64,000 nt of DNA from Phyto melanocephala (Eukaryota > Arthropoda > Insecta > Diptera > Rhinophoridae): NCBI GenBank assembly GCA_941918925.1, contig OW799234.1:44980412-45044411 (forward strand). The letters run 5' to 3'. The notes under the pieces were generated by a model, which had not been told where the DNA came from, did no database searches, and saw nothing but the letters and a program-made list of their open reading frames with translations. Positions 11,301 to 26,300 of this stretch are shown piece by piece (position 1 is the stretch's first letter; each line of letters begins with the position of its first letter). Position numbers and translations under genes: made by a program.

Positions 11301-14300
11301 TGTAAAATAATGTATTAAAGGCAATTTTTTTTTTCTGAATTAGCAATTATATTGCCTAATGTGTAGTTAAAAATTAATTTTTTTTATCTAAAATTGTAAG
11401 GAAATTTATTTGTGGCCTTATGGTCTTAATAAGATTGAGGGGAAGTTATAATATTTTTATATGGGAATTTGTAATTTTATGATACAATTTAAAAATTAAA
11501 AATTTTTTGAAAGATTAGGCTTTGGTGCTTTTTGAAATTTTATAGTTGACAACGCTGCTATTAAAAAAAAAACTGAGCATAAACATCTTAAAGTTAATGA
11601 TTTTTCATCACTCAAATACTATCGTTTATATTTCAATATCTTGTTTTTGTAATCTAAGCGATCACTTTGAGTGACAATTTAATATGTGTTTTGTTATTGT
11701 AGCAAAAACAAAATGCAACCATAATTTCCACTCAAATCGCTCACGTGAGTTATAAACAGCACATAAGAAGCTATTAAATGTTTAGATAAATAAAATATTT
11801 TTGGAAAATTCATACATATATATTATTTTGCTCTTGTCACATTTACATTTGAGCAGTGAAGAAATTAAATTAATAGAAATCTGAATGTAATTACTAAATC
11901 TTAGTGGTTGGTTAATTTTAATAAAAACAATTATCGTTAAAGATCACATCATCTTTAGTGAATCGCAAGGAACATGGAAACAAACGAAGAATCTCTTAAA
12001 TACATGACTTTCTTTTACATATTTTCAAATGTTAAATCAACAAATAGTTTTATATGTTTTAGATTTTTTTTCTTTTAGTCCTATTTAATTATTGATTTTT
12101 TTTTCTTTTGTTATTTGAGGAATTCTTTTATCTTCAAAAAGAGCTTACTGCTGAGTATAGTCGTTACAAGTTTTTTGTTATTTTTTTGTTTCACAACTTG
12201 TGTGCACATGAAAAGAGGTCTTTTTAACAAAGATATCAAATATGTTGTGATCGGACTGATAATGGCGACACAATTCTTAAAAATTTAAAAAGTACGTCAA
12301 ATTGGGAGTGGCAAAAAACTTAAATATAAAAAACTGAAATTGTATTGTTTTATGGCTAGCGTCTGCAGATGTATTTAAAGGACGAAGAAGCCTGATCTGG
12401 ATGATAGTGACTAATACTAGGAAACTCTAAAGCGCAGGCCTGGACACGAGTCATAGAAAGACCAAAGAGCGAGGCTAAACTAACGGCCATAAAGGAAATC
12501 CACCCTGAGGTAATGTAAACAGCGATCCCGGGGTGGAAATTGAATTCCCGGAAGAAAAGACAAGTGTTTTTTTAATTGCTATATCAAGAGAAGAACCCGA
12601 CATAATACAAATGGTGACGACCTTCGCAAATACAGGAATGCATTTTTTTCCTCCTTATCCGCAAAAAAAAAAAAAAATGGCTTGATTAAAATAAGTCATT
12701 ATGTAGTCGTAGCTAGAGTCTGACTTACAATCATATAAACCAACATAAAACAAAATTATAAGTGCAGGTGAACCATTTACAACGGTATCTAATAAATTTA
12801 GATTGGGGAAAAAATGACGACGCAGTACACAAATAACTTATTCAGCTGTACTTTAAGGCGTCGAGTAAAAAAATTTTAGATTTAGAATCGAGCCATTCTT
12901 ATGATACACCATAATAAGTTTGAATTGGATGATTCGTTGTAAGGTTTTATTTTCAATAGGTTTTTTATACAGTCAGGTATGACTCATATTAAACTGCTTT
13001 CTCATTTTTGATCGGTATCGTTGCAAGTCAACAAGAAAAGACTCACACTACAACAACGTCTCCAAATTGTTCAGCTATATTATGGAAAACATCGTTCTGT
13101 CAGAAATATTTTTCGAGCGATTTGATGAACTTACGTTGCATATAATCGACCTACTGAAACCAAAATTGAGGCAAATCAGAATGCTACCGCAATATTCAAT
13201 ATTCAAGGGCATGGTCTCGGCGAGGTCTAGTTTTAACAAAACCTACAGCGCGTGAAACAATGGACTTGTTATGATATTATTTTGGTATTTTTTAATATCA
13301 CGTTTTACTACGGTAAATTTGCCACATGGATTGTGCGATCTCATAATTTTGTACTATATTCTCCAGAGATATGTAAAGTGTGAGGTCTTCAAGAATAAGC
13401 CAGCTACGATTGATGCTTTTGAAGCAAATTTTAATCGATTTACTCACTATATATCAGTCACTATATGTTCGAACGAGTCGCCTATTTGTATAATTTAGAG
13501 TAGGTTATATTTACACTAAAAAATAATGATTGGAAATAGTATGAAATAAAATACATAATATTAAGAACAGTTTGCTCAGCTGTTTAGTCTATACTCAGCC
13601 CAAATTGGCGATGCAATATATAGAAAACTAAATCAATATTTTGATATTAAGTTTTTTTACTCAATACTTCTAAATATTATTAATTTAAGGAATCATGTTC
13701 TTAAATGTCAATTGTTTTCCTATAACTTCAGCACATCAATCTCAGATAAAAAAATTCCATACAAACTTTAATAAAAAATTACGATTAAGTAAACCGAAAT
13801 TTTTTTTTATTAATATAAAAATATGTTTAATATGTGGTATATATAAGCTCTATACTAAAATAAATAATTATAAGTTGTTTTAAGGAAATAAATTTTGAGT
13901 TTTTACTTAAAGGATATAACAAAGCTAAATCCAATATTTTAAGGGTCTGAAAGGAATAAAAGATTTGAAATAATTTTTATATTCCAAAATACAAATACAT
14001 AACGTTTATATTTACAAAGAATATATTTTTTTTTTGCAGAAAAGAACAAGAAATAAAATTAAAGAAAAAATTATGTAAAAAAACTCAACAAAATCTAAAT
14101 ATTTGGAAGAGTATTCTAAAAATATTTTCTGTCGTAATTTTTTTTATACACATATAGAGAATATAATTTATGTAAAACGATAATTGAATAAAATAAATAA
14201 TTAACTAGCATTCACGTAAAATTAGCAACGTTTACGATTTTTTTTTGTTTTAATATCCAACAATATAAAACTTGTTTCTAACGACTTTTTTTTTTCTTTT

Positions 14301-17300
14301 TTAACTTTCTAACTACATTTAAGGGATATACATACATATGATAAACCCTATAACAATATTTTTTTTATTTCCAAACAAATGTATGTAAACAACTTCTAAG
14401 ACATATACTTTTTATATTAGTTTTATTTATAATAATAATAAAAACAAAAACATTATATAGTATATAGGTAATAAGATGTATATGTAGTATAATATAATTT
14501 CCAAATTTCCAAATTTCCAAATTTGTACTTTTTATATCAAAATAAAATTAAACAATATTGTTGTGGTCTTGCAAATTATTATTACTTTGTTTAATTTGAT
14601 AAGTTAGTTTTTGGTATTCTTTTGTTTTTTTTTTCTATTTGAATTACGAAAAATACTTTTTTAAAAAAATAATTACTTTTTTTTGCAAATACTTGTTCAA
14701 AATCAACAATGGTTTTTACCGAAAAAGCAGCATGATTCCTCCGGAGAACGATTGAAAATTATTGTGCCGGTTAAGTTGCGTATCTGGATCGTATTTTATA
14801 TTGCCAAAAACCTTTTCAGTTTTCAGATTGAAAGATTTTCAAAGTTTTCGTTCATTTGTTTACGATTTTCGGTTTAAAATCGTTTTAATATTAGTATTGT
14901 TTGAGGAATTTTTTTGAAAAATTGAATAAAGTAGATTTGTTTTTATTATGAACAATAAATAAGTTAACATGAATTAAAATTAATATTTGGGTTAGAAATA
15001 TTTGTATAAATTTCTAGATTTTTTAAATAATTTTATATAATAACTAGATTATAAAGCTAAAGATAAAAGGGAAAGGAATCCTAAAAATGGCATTAAAATT
15101 AAATGAAAACTTATTCGTTTAACGAAAATGTTTTTTTTAACTAAGAAAAAATTTTGATAAATACTATTGTTTTTGGAAACGGTTTTAAAAACGTTTAACA
15201 ATTTCAAAATATAAAAAATGTTTCCAAGATTCTAGATTTACATCAATTCTTTTCGTAAGAAAATTTCAAAATTGCTAGGAAAACTTAAATTTGAATTTAT
15301 ACAAAAGTTTTAATAGATTTGTACCTTTAGAACACTTTGGGCATACTTTCGATTTCCGATAAATCAAATCATTGAGGTACTTGGCAACAAATCAAAGAAA
15401 TAAGAAATACTGAAAATTCTTCAATAGGAAAACTAAAGCAGTGGGAAAAGCCGACATTCAGACCTATGTACCTCACATTCTCATCAACTAAGTCGCTATA
15501 TGGAATTTCAAAAAGCTTTTTTCTTGAGTCGCAACCGTCCTATAGGCAAAAAAAAAAAAAAATGTGTTATTGTAGATTTATTAGTTATAAATAGTCGTTT
15601 ATAATAAGAAAAAGTCGAATGAATTCAAAGGGTTAAAACTGGAGGAAAAAGTGAAAATAGTTAAAAATATAACAAGCAGAAGCGAAAAACTTTATTATTT
15701 TATAGAATTTTTCATTCAATTGAAAGATGAGAAGATACCAATTTACACATTATTCGTAGCTTTGTTGGAAACATCGCCTTGTGCATGAGAATAAATAAGG
15801 AGTTAAACAGTAAAAACTTGTACACACTATTCCATCCAAAACTTATCTTTGGTCCAACAAATTATTATTCTTTTAATGAATATGTTCGATATTATCTTTT
15901 CAAAATCGATTATTTTCAACTGTTATCTCGGTCAAAATGTACAAGAGAAAAGTATGTGAAAAAATAATTTACACTTTTCAAAAATCAAATCCAATATGAA
16001 CTTTCATTAAAATGGCAAAAGAGAGAGTAAAAAAGAGCAGTAATGGCTTGCTCTGCCAAATATTAAATAGATTTTTTTATCATTTAATATTATCTCAATG
16101 GGTCTCTAATTGAACTCCCTAAAGTATTCCTCTCGTCTTGGCAAGAATTTCGAAATTAACTACTGAAATATGGGAACATTTAACGCTTTCAAATAAAATA
16201 AAAAACAAGTGGAATTAGTTTGTACTTAGTGATTTCGAAGAAAAACAATAACATGCGTTAATTTTATTTGGACGTCCAAAAAAATGCCTTTAAAGTATTT
16301 TTGAAAGTTGTAATGGATGGCTTAAGAATTTCAGCTTTGACCCAATATGACCTTCATTTGGTGAATTCACAAAATGTCATGTTGTCACAATATATCATAT
16401 TATACTAACGACATACTTTTTTCAATATTAAGTTTAAAAAAATTTTTCAAATACAACATGTTTTGTTTATATAAAAATTGTTGGTATATATGTATGAAAC
16501 TCTTTCTGTGAATACACTTTATGTTATAACTGTTATTTAAAATATTTAGGATTCCTTTCCACTTTATTTTATATAAATTAATTTTTCGTTTTAAACATAA
16601 TACTTATAACTAAGTTATTGAACACTACCTATTTAAACTAACACTGTTGTTAAGTCTAAGACTATATGCTAGAAATAATTTCCTCCGTTAAAGAACATAA
16701 AGTTCTAAATATAATCCTAATGCTGTATTCAGAAAATAATAATCTATCTATTAAATAGAAACTTTCTAAATAGCTAAGAAAAATACCTGCTAATATTAAA
16801 AAGAAAAATTCTGCAAACCTAAGCCCTAACTAAAACTATGATAAAATTAATTTTTGTATTTGACTGATTTCGTTGTTTATAAAATTAAATAAAAAATTAA
16901 AAAAGAAAAACATTAAGATTAAAAAGTGTTTTAAAAACTCAATATTAAAAAAAAATAATAATAAAATAACTAAAGAAAAGTGTACTACTTATGATATTTT
17001 TTTAATAAATAATATTTTTAATAAATAATAATTTTCATTTTTTAGTCATTATTTTTTCATTAACAATACGTTAATATTAAAAAATATATATTTATATAAA
17101 TTAAAAAAAAAAATGAACAAATTGGAGCGTTTGGTTTGACTTACCTGCATGCCTATAATGGCATAGATAAAAAATAGCATGGCTATCAGTAGACAGACAT
17201 ATGGAAGTGCTTTAAATGATTGTACAAATGTCCACAGCAGAATACGTATCGTGTATCCTTGACGCAGTAATTTAATTAAACGCGCCGCACGAAATAAACG

Positions 17301-20300
17301 CAGGAAGCCAACATTGATTGAGTTCGACTGTAAAATATTTTTGGTCAAACAACAAAATAAGTGTGTATGATGAGCGGAATGTTAGGGCAGAGATTAGAAG
17401 AAAGAGCAAAAAAACAAAGAGAGAGATAAGAAAAATAAAAAATAAACAGAGACAAACAAATAAACAAACAAAATTCATCAAATTAGAAAAGTTTTTGTTG
17501 TTGTAATGTTTTCTTTTTAATTGTTGTTTAATTGTTTTTGTTTAAGTTTAATATACAAAAAGATAAATAGCGTTAATATGGTATAAACTTTAAAGCTATT
17601 TATTTATTTATTATCGGTCGTTTTTTTTAGCACAACAAAAAAAAAAGGCATATTTTTGTAAAGGTTAATTAGAACTGTTAGTGGGAGTGTGAAAAATAAA
17701 TATTTTGATAGATTTCTATTTTAAACAACATCGGTCAGATTATAGGGTAAGTAAAAAACGAAAAACACTGTGCTACAAAATCAGAGAGATGTTTAAACAA
17801 AAGTTTTAGCAAAGGGTGGCATATCTCTTCTCGGAACTGTGTATTCTTCACAAGAACTTGGTGTAAATAGTATAAATTTATTTACTATTTAACAAAGTTA
17901 GTTTAATTATATATTTATATTTTGAGAGAGTTTATATGATTTCTTAGTGTAAACTTTGGCAAAATATGTGAAGTAAAAATGCCAAAACTTTGATTTTAAA
18001 ACGACAATTCTTTACAGAAATATAAATATTTTTCGATATTACTGAGATTGACAAAATTATGTCCATTTACAAACTATACTTATAAATTTCAACGAATACT
18101 GAACGAATGGTGTAAATGTTTTTAGATTTTTTTTATAAAAATTATGAATATGCAGAAAACGTGAACGCCTTTAATCTGTTTGAGTCACAATGTAATTCAG
18201 TATGAACATACATACTTAAGTAAGTAAAAGTGTAATTTTTTTCATACTCGCAGAAATCTGTACAGATATAATAAAGTTTTTTTTTATTTCTTTTTAAGGG
18301 GTTGTTTTGAAATTTCTACCAAAAGAAAATATTTTTCAATTACTTGCTTATGGACCGTGAGTAGGGTTTTTCCCGGGAATTTGGGTTATTTAATCTTCCC
18401 GTTTTCCCGGGATTATTTTTCGGGATCCCGGAAAATTAAAAAAGTATCTACGACTCGAAAGCATATGTTTATATTGTGACAATTCCTTTTCATAAAAATA
18501 TTTTCTTCAAGGTTTTTTTTTTTTACTTTTTGTTTAAAAATATTTTTACACATAATTTGATATACTTTTTGAGGTGATGTGTTAATTTTATAAACTTTTT
18601 TTTAATATTAAAAGAAGCGAAACTTTTTTAGATAGAAAGTTCAATAGAATGGAATTTTTTTTTGAAAAGAATGCTGATGACACTGTTGTATGCTCTTTAT
18701 GTGCAAAGATAATTTCATTTGAGATCATTGCACAAAGCAATCTGGGAGCAAAAGTTAGCTGATATGAAAAATCAGAAAGAACTGCCGCCAAAAATTAAAA
18801 AAAAACTCAGCTCACGTTACCAATACTTCAGAGTTAAAATTTTTTGAGGGAAGCGGTCAAAAAACTCAAAATATTGTATATTTGTTAAATGCACTTGTAA
18901 CTATTCGTCCAACACCGATATAAAGTGAACGAGTTTTTTCTGTAACAGTTATTTGTTAATAAAATCAGAAATAGACTTTCTGACCAGTCAATGAACACTT
19001 TGAGCATATCAAAACATTAAACATTTTTACGTTATATATGTATATTTTTTTAATTATACATTGTATTTACATGTTTTTCAAATTGAATTCTAATGATTTT
19101 ATTTTTGATCTCATAGCTAAAGTGTCTGTATTTTTGTTTTTTTTGTGCTCATATTTGATCTCGTATCTAGAAAGTAATAATTTTTTTCAATTAAAAATAT
19201 ATTTACTCAATTTATATTTTAAATTCAAGTTTCTTTATTCATTTTTATATTTTAAAAGTGTTGCTTTTACATTATAGACTATTTTATGCCTTTTAATAAA
19301 AAGCTTTTTATTAATTAAAATTAAATGAATTTCTTATTTATTTTGCTGCGGGATCTAAGGACCCCGGGAAATTAAAAAATAAATCTCGCGTTCCCGGGAA
19401 ACGAAAAATTCCGGAAAAAAACCCTAACCGTAAGCAAGTAGTCCGTTCGGACTATTTTAAATCTAAAAATTTATTATTATATATGTAGCACAGTGTAAAA
19501 TTTTTCTGGTTTTTTTTTTCTGAATTTCTTTTACTTTCTCTACTAATTTTAGGTATAGAAATTTATTCTTAAAGGCAAATAATTTATTCAATATTATTAA
19601 ACTTCAAAAGCTAACTTAGGGGAGTTTTCAAAAATAAATGGTGAACAAAATTTTTATAACTAATTAACATACATACACATCAATTTTAATTATTAATATA
19701 AAAATAAAAATAATTAAAAAAAAGAAAAATTTAACACAAAATATTTTACATTTTATATAATATTTAACTGAAAGTTTAAAACTAAAAGCTATTTGTAAAC
19801 AAATTTCATTTATACAAATGGGAATTTTTTTCTTAGCAAAATTTATATAATTTTGTTTAAAGTTTTGCAATTCATTACAGCAATAGAGAAATTGAGTGAA
19901 AAGAATAGGGGTGTTAATTGACAGTCAAAAAAGTAGTTCATAACTATTATATTGTTTCTTGTGGATTTTGTAGTAAATTGAAGGGGAAAAAGTATAATAA
20001 AAAGCTGTTCAAATAATATACAAAATTAAACTTTGGCCAATCCGTAAAAGTTTATAAAAAGTATTTGTTTTAAATGATAATAAAAATAAAAAAGAGAACA
20101 TTAAATAACAACTAAAATAACAAACAAATAATTATCATTAATAATAAATTAAATATTTATTTAAAAATATAAGGACAGTTAAGTTTCTAATTATAATTTA
20201 GAGAACTTTTGTTTATGACAAATTCTCTTTTGATGAATTGTTAAATTTACAAATTTAAATTTTTCGTAGTTATTCTTGGTTTTAAAAGCCAGACAGCTTT

Positions 20301-23300
20301 AACGATTCACCATTCAAGAACCTTTAAGCTAATAAATTAATCTTTTTATACAATTTTATAAACAATTTAATACAAACTAAAACAAGAAAAAAATAACAGT
20401 TTCGTTTTAAATTTTAATTTTATTTTAATAATGTTTTATAGAATTTGAGATAAAAATTTTCTTGTCTCTTAACAAAACTAGAGGTTAATGGGGATTAAAT
20501 AATGGAATTTAAATTTTCAAAGCTTTATCAAAACACTTCAGTACAAACGTTTATGTAATATAAACATTCTATTTGATAGACTTTAAAAATTTCTGTAATT
20601 GACCAAATAATTTTACGACACATCAGTTGTTGCACGATTGCAAGGTAGCAGAACAACAGATGCTAAGACGCATACCGCCTCGCAGTGTGACTTCTCAGCT
20701 TTATTTAAGGTTTTATTCTTTGTATGTTTATTTGAAATATTATTATATTATATTTTTATTTTTTTTTATTGCTCCTTTTACTTTTTCAAAAGTATAGAAC
20801 TTTAAAACAAAAAAAAAAAAAAAATTCTTTAAAAAATTTATAATATTTAGTTTTGATTTCTATATTCAAATATTTATTATACTATTCTAAACTAAGCTTA
20901 ACATGTAGGAGAAAAATTAAATACGTAAATATAAAAATTTCAAATAGCAATAGTATTTATGTTTAACTAGAGATCATGTAGCAGATAATCTAAGAGACTA
21001 AAATCTACATACTAGTGTCAATTCTCAATTACTAATGCTTGTCCAGCTCACGATTTTTTTTTATTTTTGTCGACCAAATTGCTACTAAGATTATAAGAGT
21101 CAAATTTGCCAGTAGAGTTAAGAAGGGAGATTATATATTTTGGATCTCAGCTTTCATTCCGCATAATTTATATTAAAGTCCTTATTAAGATTGAGCAAAA
21201 TTATGAAAGAAATGACTACAGAAATAGCAAAAACACACATTATTGTTTGTTCAACAGTAGATATAAATTGCAACTTCTTTGCATTTAATTACTCTTTTAT
21301 ATACACCATTATTGTACACACAAACATGTACAGATAAACATATATATAGAGTAGAAACTCGATTCTTGCACATACTCGCTGCTTGCACACGTCGATTTTT
21401 GCGACACGAAATTTTTTTCCATTACGTTCTCAGTACTTGTAACATTTGGAAATTTTTACCTCAATACGTGCAACATTTTTTTCCACATGTGCTTCTCTGT
21501 AGATTTTTTGTTTGTTGTTAGTAAATCCCACAGTAGTATCATACAGATGATGAATTGAGCTAAACTTTGTTATCTTCGCATCGAAAATTTCATTAATGTT
21601 ACATGAAAATGTAACTCCTTAAAAGTCTACAAGTATACTGAACGAAACTATGAATCAAAATAATTGTTGTTCTAAAAAGACCCATAGCAATGCTTTTTAA
21701 TTGTATAAAAGCCCGGTTTTCATTGCGAGTAAGAATCGAATTTCTGCTGTATAAATGCATACATACATACATGCATACATACATACATACATACATACAT
21801 ACATACATACATACATACATACATACATACATACATACATACATACATACATACATACATACCTACAAGTGTCAAAAATATTTTGAAAAGTATTTATTTA
21901 TCTAGATTAGATATGAACTTTAAGGTACGGTTTAATTGCATTGAAATCTAATTTAATAAATTTTTAATTTGGCTTTTGGCAACACTTAAATGCTTAGTGT
22001 CGAATAAATAAAAAATGTGGAGCATATCTTGAGGCTTTCGAAATATTTTTGGATTGTTTTTTTTAGTTATAGACAACTCCAGCGGTAGAAATGGAGGATA
22101 AGCAGGCGTTACAAAATGCCTTATTTAGACTCATTTAGAGGACAAAAGGACTACTCCTGTTCACATTACTTCACATGCTTATTAATTTTTTTAATGTGTT
22201 GGGATATACTGAAAGTGCTTCCGTATTCGCTTCTAAAAACGGGGTTTCTATAAGACCTTTTGATTAAGCCTCTGTAAAAACGTTTGTGTGAAGATCTGTT
22301 CAAAGGCTTTTTGATTTTTAAAATGTAACAAAATTTTTCAAACAATGCTTTGACAGATGATCTATCGAGACTAATATTAAAATATATAAAATGAAAAAAA
22401 AAAATATTAAACAATTCTGTATGCTTTCCTTACTTACTTAATCATATGATAAATTGTTTTAAATAAAATTATTTTTTTAGGATTCTAAAAAGATTAAATT
22501 TTTGCTACATTTAAGAATAATTTTATAAGCCAACATACATATATAAGAGTTTCTAATGTATAAACAAATGTGTTGTATCTAGATTAAAATTGAGCGTTTT
22601 GAGGGGGAATTCCTTCTGTCTTTTGTATTTGTTGCAAAAAATTCCACTCAAAGTCATTGTTTGTAATCAAGATACAGCACTTAATTAAATTAAATATTCA
22701 TAAGGCTAAAAGCATCATTATACAGGATGCCACATAAGTGGCATAAGTAGTAATAGGTAATAATTAGCCACAAATAAGCATGATTATATAAAACATTAAT
22801 AATTATGTTTAACTTTAAGTACTTACATCCTGTGAATTATATTATAAATGTTAGTAATAGTTTTTTTTTTTTCGAATTTTCGATAATTAATAAATTGTTA
22901 ATGCATTATTGTTTAATTTGTTGTTTTTTTTTTATTCATTTGTTTTTGATTTTTTGTGTATTTTGATTATTGTTTTAAGTAATAATTACATTCATATGCA
23001 AAGTGATGTTTAAATATTTAACCATTTTTTTTGGCATTTTAAAAATTGGTGGTTGTGGTGGTAGTAGTGGTAAAAAATAGTAACGGTAGTTGTAGTGGGT
23101 GGTAATGGTAGTGGTGGTGGTATTGTTATTTAATACATATATTTTTTAAGTTTATAGTAATTAATATGTTGTAATTATTTATATTGATATTGAAAAATTG
23201 TTATAAAAAAATTTTAGAATATTTTCGCAAGCAGTTTAAATTGTTTTTATTTTCAAATATTCCCATAATACGTTAAAAAATACAATGCAGATATTATAAA

Positions 23301-26300
23301 AAAAACGATTATTATATTTTTAAAACAAGAAGTAACATTAAGATTGGAAGCACAATCACATCCAATTCGTTGTATTTTTTTTTTTTAAATCAAATATATT
23401 TATGTTTTTAATAATTATTAAAGAATAGTCAAGTTGCCATACGCGCACATAAGGCCCACAGTTTGTTGGTTTTTTTTTTGTAATTTTAAAATTGGAATTT
23501 TGGTGATGATTTTTCATTAAAATCAAGAGGTTGCAGTTGTTCAGTTTCAAAATTTGTATTATTTTTTATAATTAAAAAAAAGAAGAAGAAAAATATAGAA
23601 AATTTTATTTTAAAAAGATAATGCTTTATTAATTGCTAAATAAAATTTTTAACAATAAGGAGGGTTTCGTTTTCATTTGAAGCAAATAATAATTGACGTA
23701 ACAACAATTGTAGAAAAAGCATTTTTAAACATCAAAGTAATACATTAAGTGGTGTTTCTGGTAAACAACAAGAACAAGCAGCAACATTTTGTAACCAATA
23801 CATCGATAGTTATTGTGTTTTTTTTTGTAATTTATTTGCTAATAAATATTGTCTATATGATGGCGAAAATAAAGACTTCTGTTTAATTGATTAAATACGC
23901 ATGATTTTGCACATTTAGCAAGACATGTATTTTGAAATTATATGGTAAAAGCAAAAATTTTACTATTAGCGTTTAGGGTGGGGTAAAAATATTTTAAAAC
24001 TTGTCAAAGCAAAGCTTAATTGCTTCATTAACTATTTTAAATGTTTATTTAGTTACACCAGATAAACACGAACGAAACATTTTTGCAAAGATTTAAATAT
24101 ACTTTTTAAAATAACTTATGGGCTGATAAAGTTTACCAGGCTCAAAACGGATAATTCAAAACAAAATTTAAAGTGAAGTGGGAGATCAAAAATCAATACT
24201 CTTTCATGGTCAAATTGTTTTCGACGTTTTCAGTTATATGAAAGACAAAAAAGAATATAGAAAAACTAAAACAAAGAAGTTGCAGCAGCTTCTACAAAAA
24301 AACTCAAGAACTTCGGCCAACTTAACCCTTCGTTAGAGATAAATAGAGAGAAATTTCATAAGTTTTATAACCCATTAAAAGATCGAATATTTAAACAAGT
24401 TTGCGGATATGCCCTTTAAAAAAAATTTTTAGGAAAATATTGATATTTAAATTTAATATTACTAAATAATTCATTGAAATATTTCTATTCAAAACTAGTA
24501 TTATGTATTAACTTAATTGTATTTTATTTGCTTTCAACATACAATTTTCAAAAATAAACCTTAATAGATGTTGCCAAACATACGGGTTTAATCAAAAGAT
24601 CAAAAGTTTATATTAAACTAATAGTTGATAGTTTTACGATACAGCTTGATTTAGTTAACTTTTTTTTAGGTAACTCTAAGGGTATGGTGCAACTTTAATT
24701 TTTTGTTTAAGATACTTAATTATTTATATAATTTTTCTTTTTTTAGAAAATTGGTGGTGTGTGAATTTTTAAGTTTTCTATATAAATTTATATACTTAGG
24801 TAGGAGTTAATGATCTGCACTAATAAGTGAGTTGATACAGCAATATATTTAAATGCTACTAATGTTATCTGCTTATACTATAACACTAATATCAATCTAT
24901 ACTATAGGTTCTATTACTAATAAAATAATTGCTAACGATGATTTATGTAGAGAACATAATGTGGACTCTATGTTTTTTTTTCTGAGTGTATGTTATCAGC
25001 TTAACAGTTTTTTTGTTCAATCATATTTGACCATTTGTCTGATAAATTTTTATTATTATCCCATAAAGGCAAACAATTTAATTCAGCAGCGCTTAAATTC
25101 AAGGTTTGACAAACCTAATGTGTTGTTGTGTTTAGGTATTTATATCCATATTTGATGCAGAATGTTGGTTAAATATATTTAGTAAATGATTTCTATTAGA
25201 CACTCCTGAAACAGTTTTTCAAGAAAACAGATACAATATCTGAAACATATATGACGTCAATTCAAGTTAGCGTTCGCCATAATGTTATTTTTTTCTTCTA
25301 TTTAATCATAGTAACTTGTAACATATGTGTAATGTATTCTTACAGATGTCAATGTGTGAAATGTGTGTGCATGTGTGCATTTTTGGTTAAGCTCTTAAGC
25401 CTTTAAGCCAAATATGTTAACTGAGTTGTTTATATCGTATAAAGAACGTAAGCAAAAAGCATTGGCCAGTAGAAACTAGTGTTGCCCTCAAGTTATTTTT
25501 AAATCATACATTAAAAGCTTCTAAATTACACATCTGAGAAAAAATAGCACACGTAAAAATTCATATTATTCATCTTGCAATTTCATGTAATTACATAAAA
25601 CAATTCAGCAATAAATAAACACAAATTTGATTAGTATTGCAAACAATATTTCAGTTGTATACAGTAGGCTTAAAATTTTCATTTCCATTTTACGTCACCT
25701 TCTTTTGAAATCAATATAAGAAATTATTTTTGGAGGCAATCATTTCTAAATTTTTTAAATTGCTAAATATTCTTTCAGTATTTAATATTAATTTTATTTG
25801 ACAAACTACGACGCTAAATATTTCAATGAGTTTTAATTCAGCTCTATCAACGCTTGCATTTTTACTGGTCATGAATACAATTATTGGGTAAGCATCCTTC
25901 TTGTGAATATTTGTTTCCATGTGCCTAGTTCGAACTAATTGATTTGATATTACTTTTGTAACACAGTTTACAAAACACTGGATGGTTTTAACCATATCTT
26001 AGTTGGACAAGCCGTTTTGCCGTTTGTTGGACATTGCGTTTTCTGCAGCCAATCAGTCTGGAAAAAGTTATTCTCATTCAACATAATTAAAAATACAAAG
26101 TTTTTATATTATTACTGAATGTATTGATCTCTTTTTGGGTACAAAATACATTTTTAAGTACATGGCATCAAAAAATTTTTAAAAGAAAATTACACATAGA
26201 TAACACCTGAAACTAATTACATATGGGCTACACGCGAAAATACAAACTATACGCAAAAACGATCTGTTATCAACAATTTTGCAAAATCGTCGATTTATAT

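Larger units (their letters stand above)
7005..11557. mobile_element. Non-autonomous hAT-like element (hAT-B), interrupted by nested insertions
   Basis: Ends are cagcgctgtcaact (7005-7018) and agttgacaacgctg (11544-11557), one mismatch apart as inverted repeats. Flanks ATAATAAA and CTATTAAA agree at 6 of 8 bases, fitting an aged 8-bp hAT target duplication. After removing the insert at 7845-11088 about 1.3 kb remains. Both arms resemble the element at 46179-47356: the gagtcag/ggtgacacc region near the left end, the gataatagcaatg-like stretch near 11160-11190, and ggtgctttttgaaatttta before the right end. The intact transposase is not present. Confidence 0.75.
5909..17144 (-). other. cac intron (IVS4-S5 exon to pore IV exon), TE-rich
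   Basis: About 11.2 kb. It contains a nested stack of three mobile elements at 7005-11557 and a mariner fossil at 13030-13500. The rest (5909-7004, 11558-13029, 13511-17144) is AT-rich with homopolymers and shows no gene that I can support. A short less AT-rich patch at about 12340-12620 is unassigned. Confidence 0.8.

Noticed and set aside
12340..12620. Less AT-rich patch that might be a retrotransposon piece
   Set aside because: Translated frames gave no convincing motif, so it was left unassigned.
21599..21905. Open frames of MYVC and THTYI repeats on both strands
   Set aside because: Translation of the CATA microsatellite.
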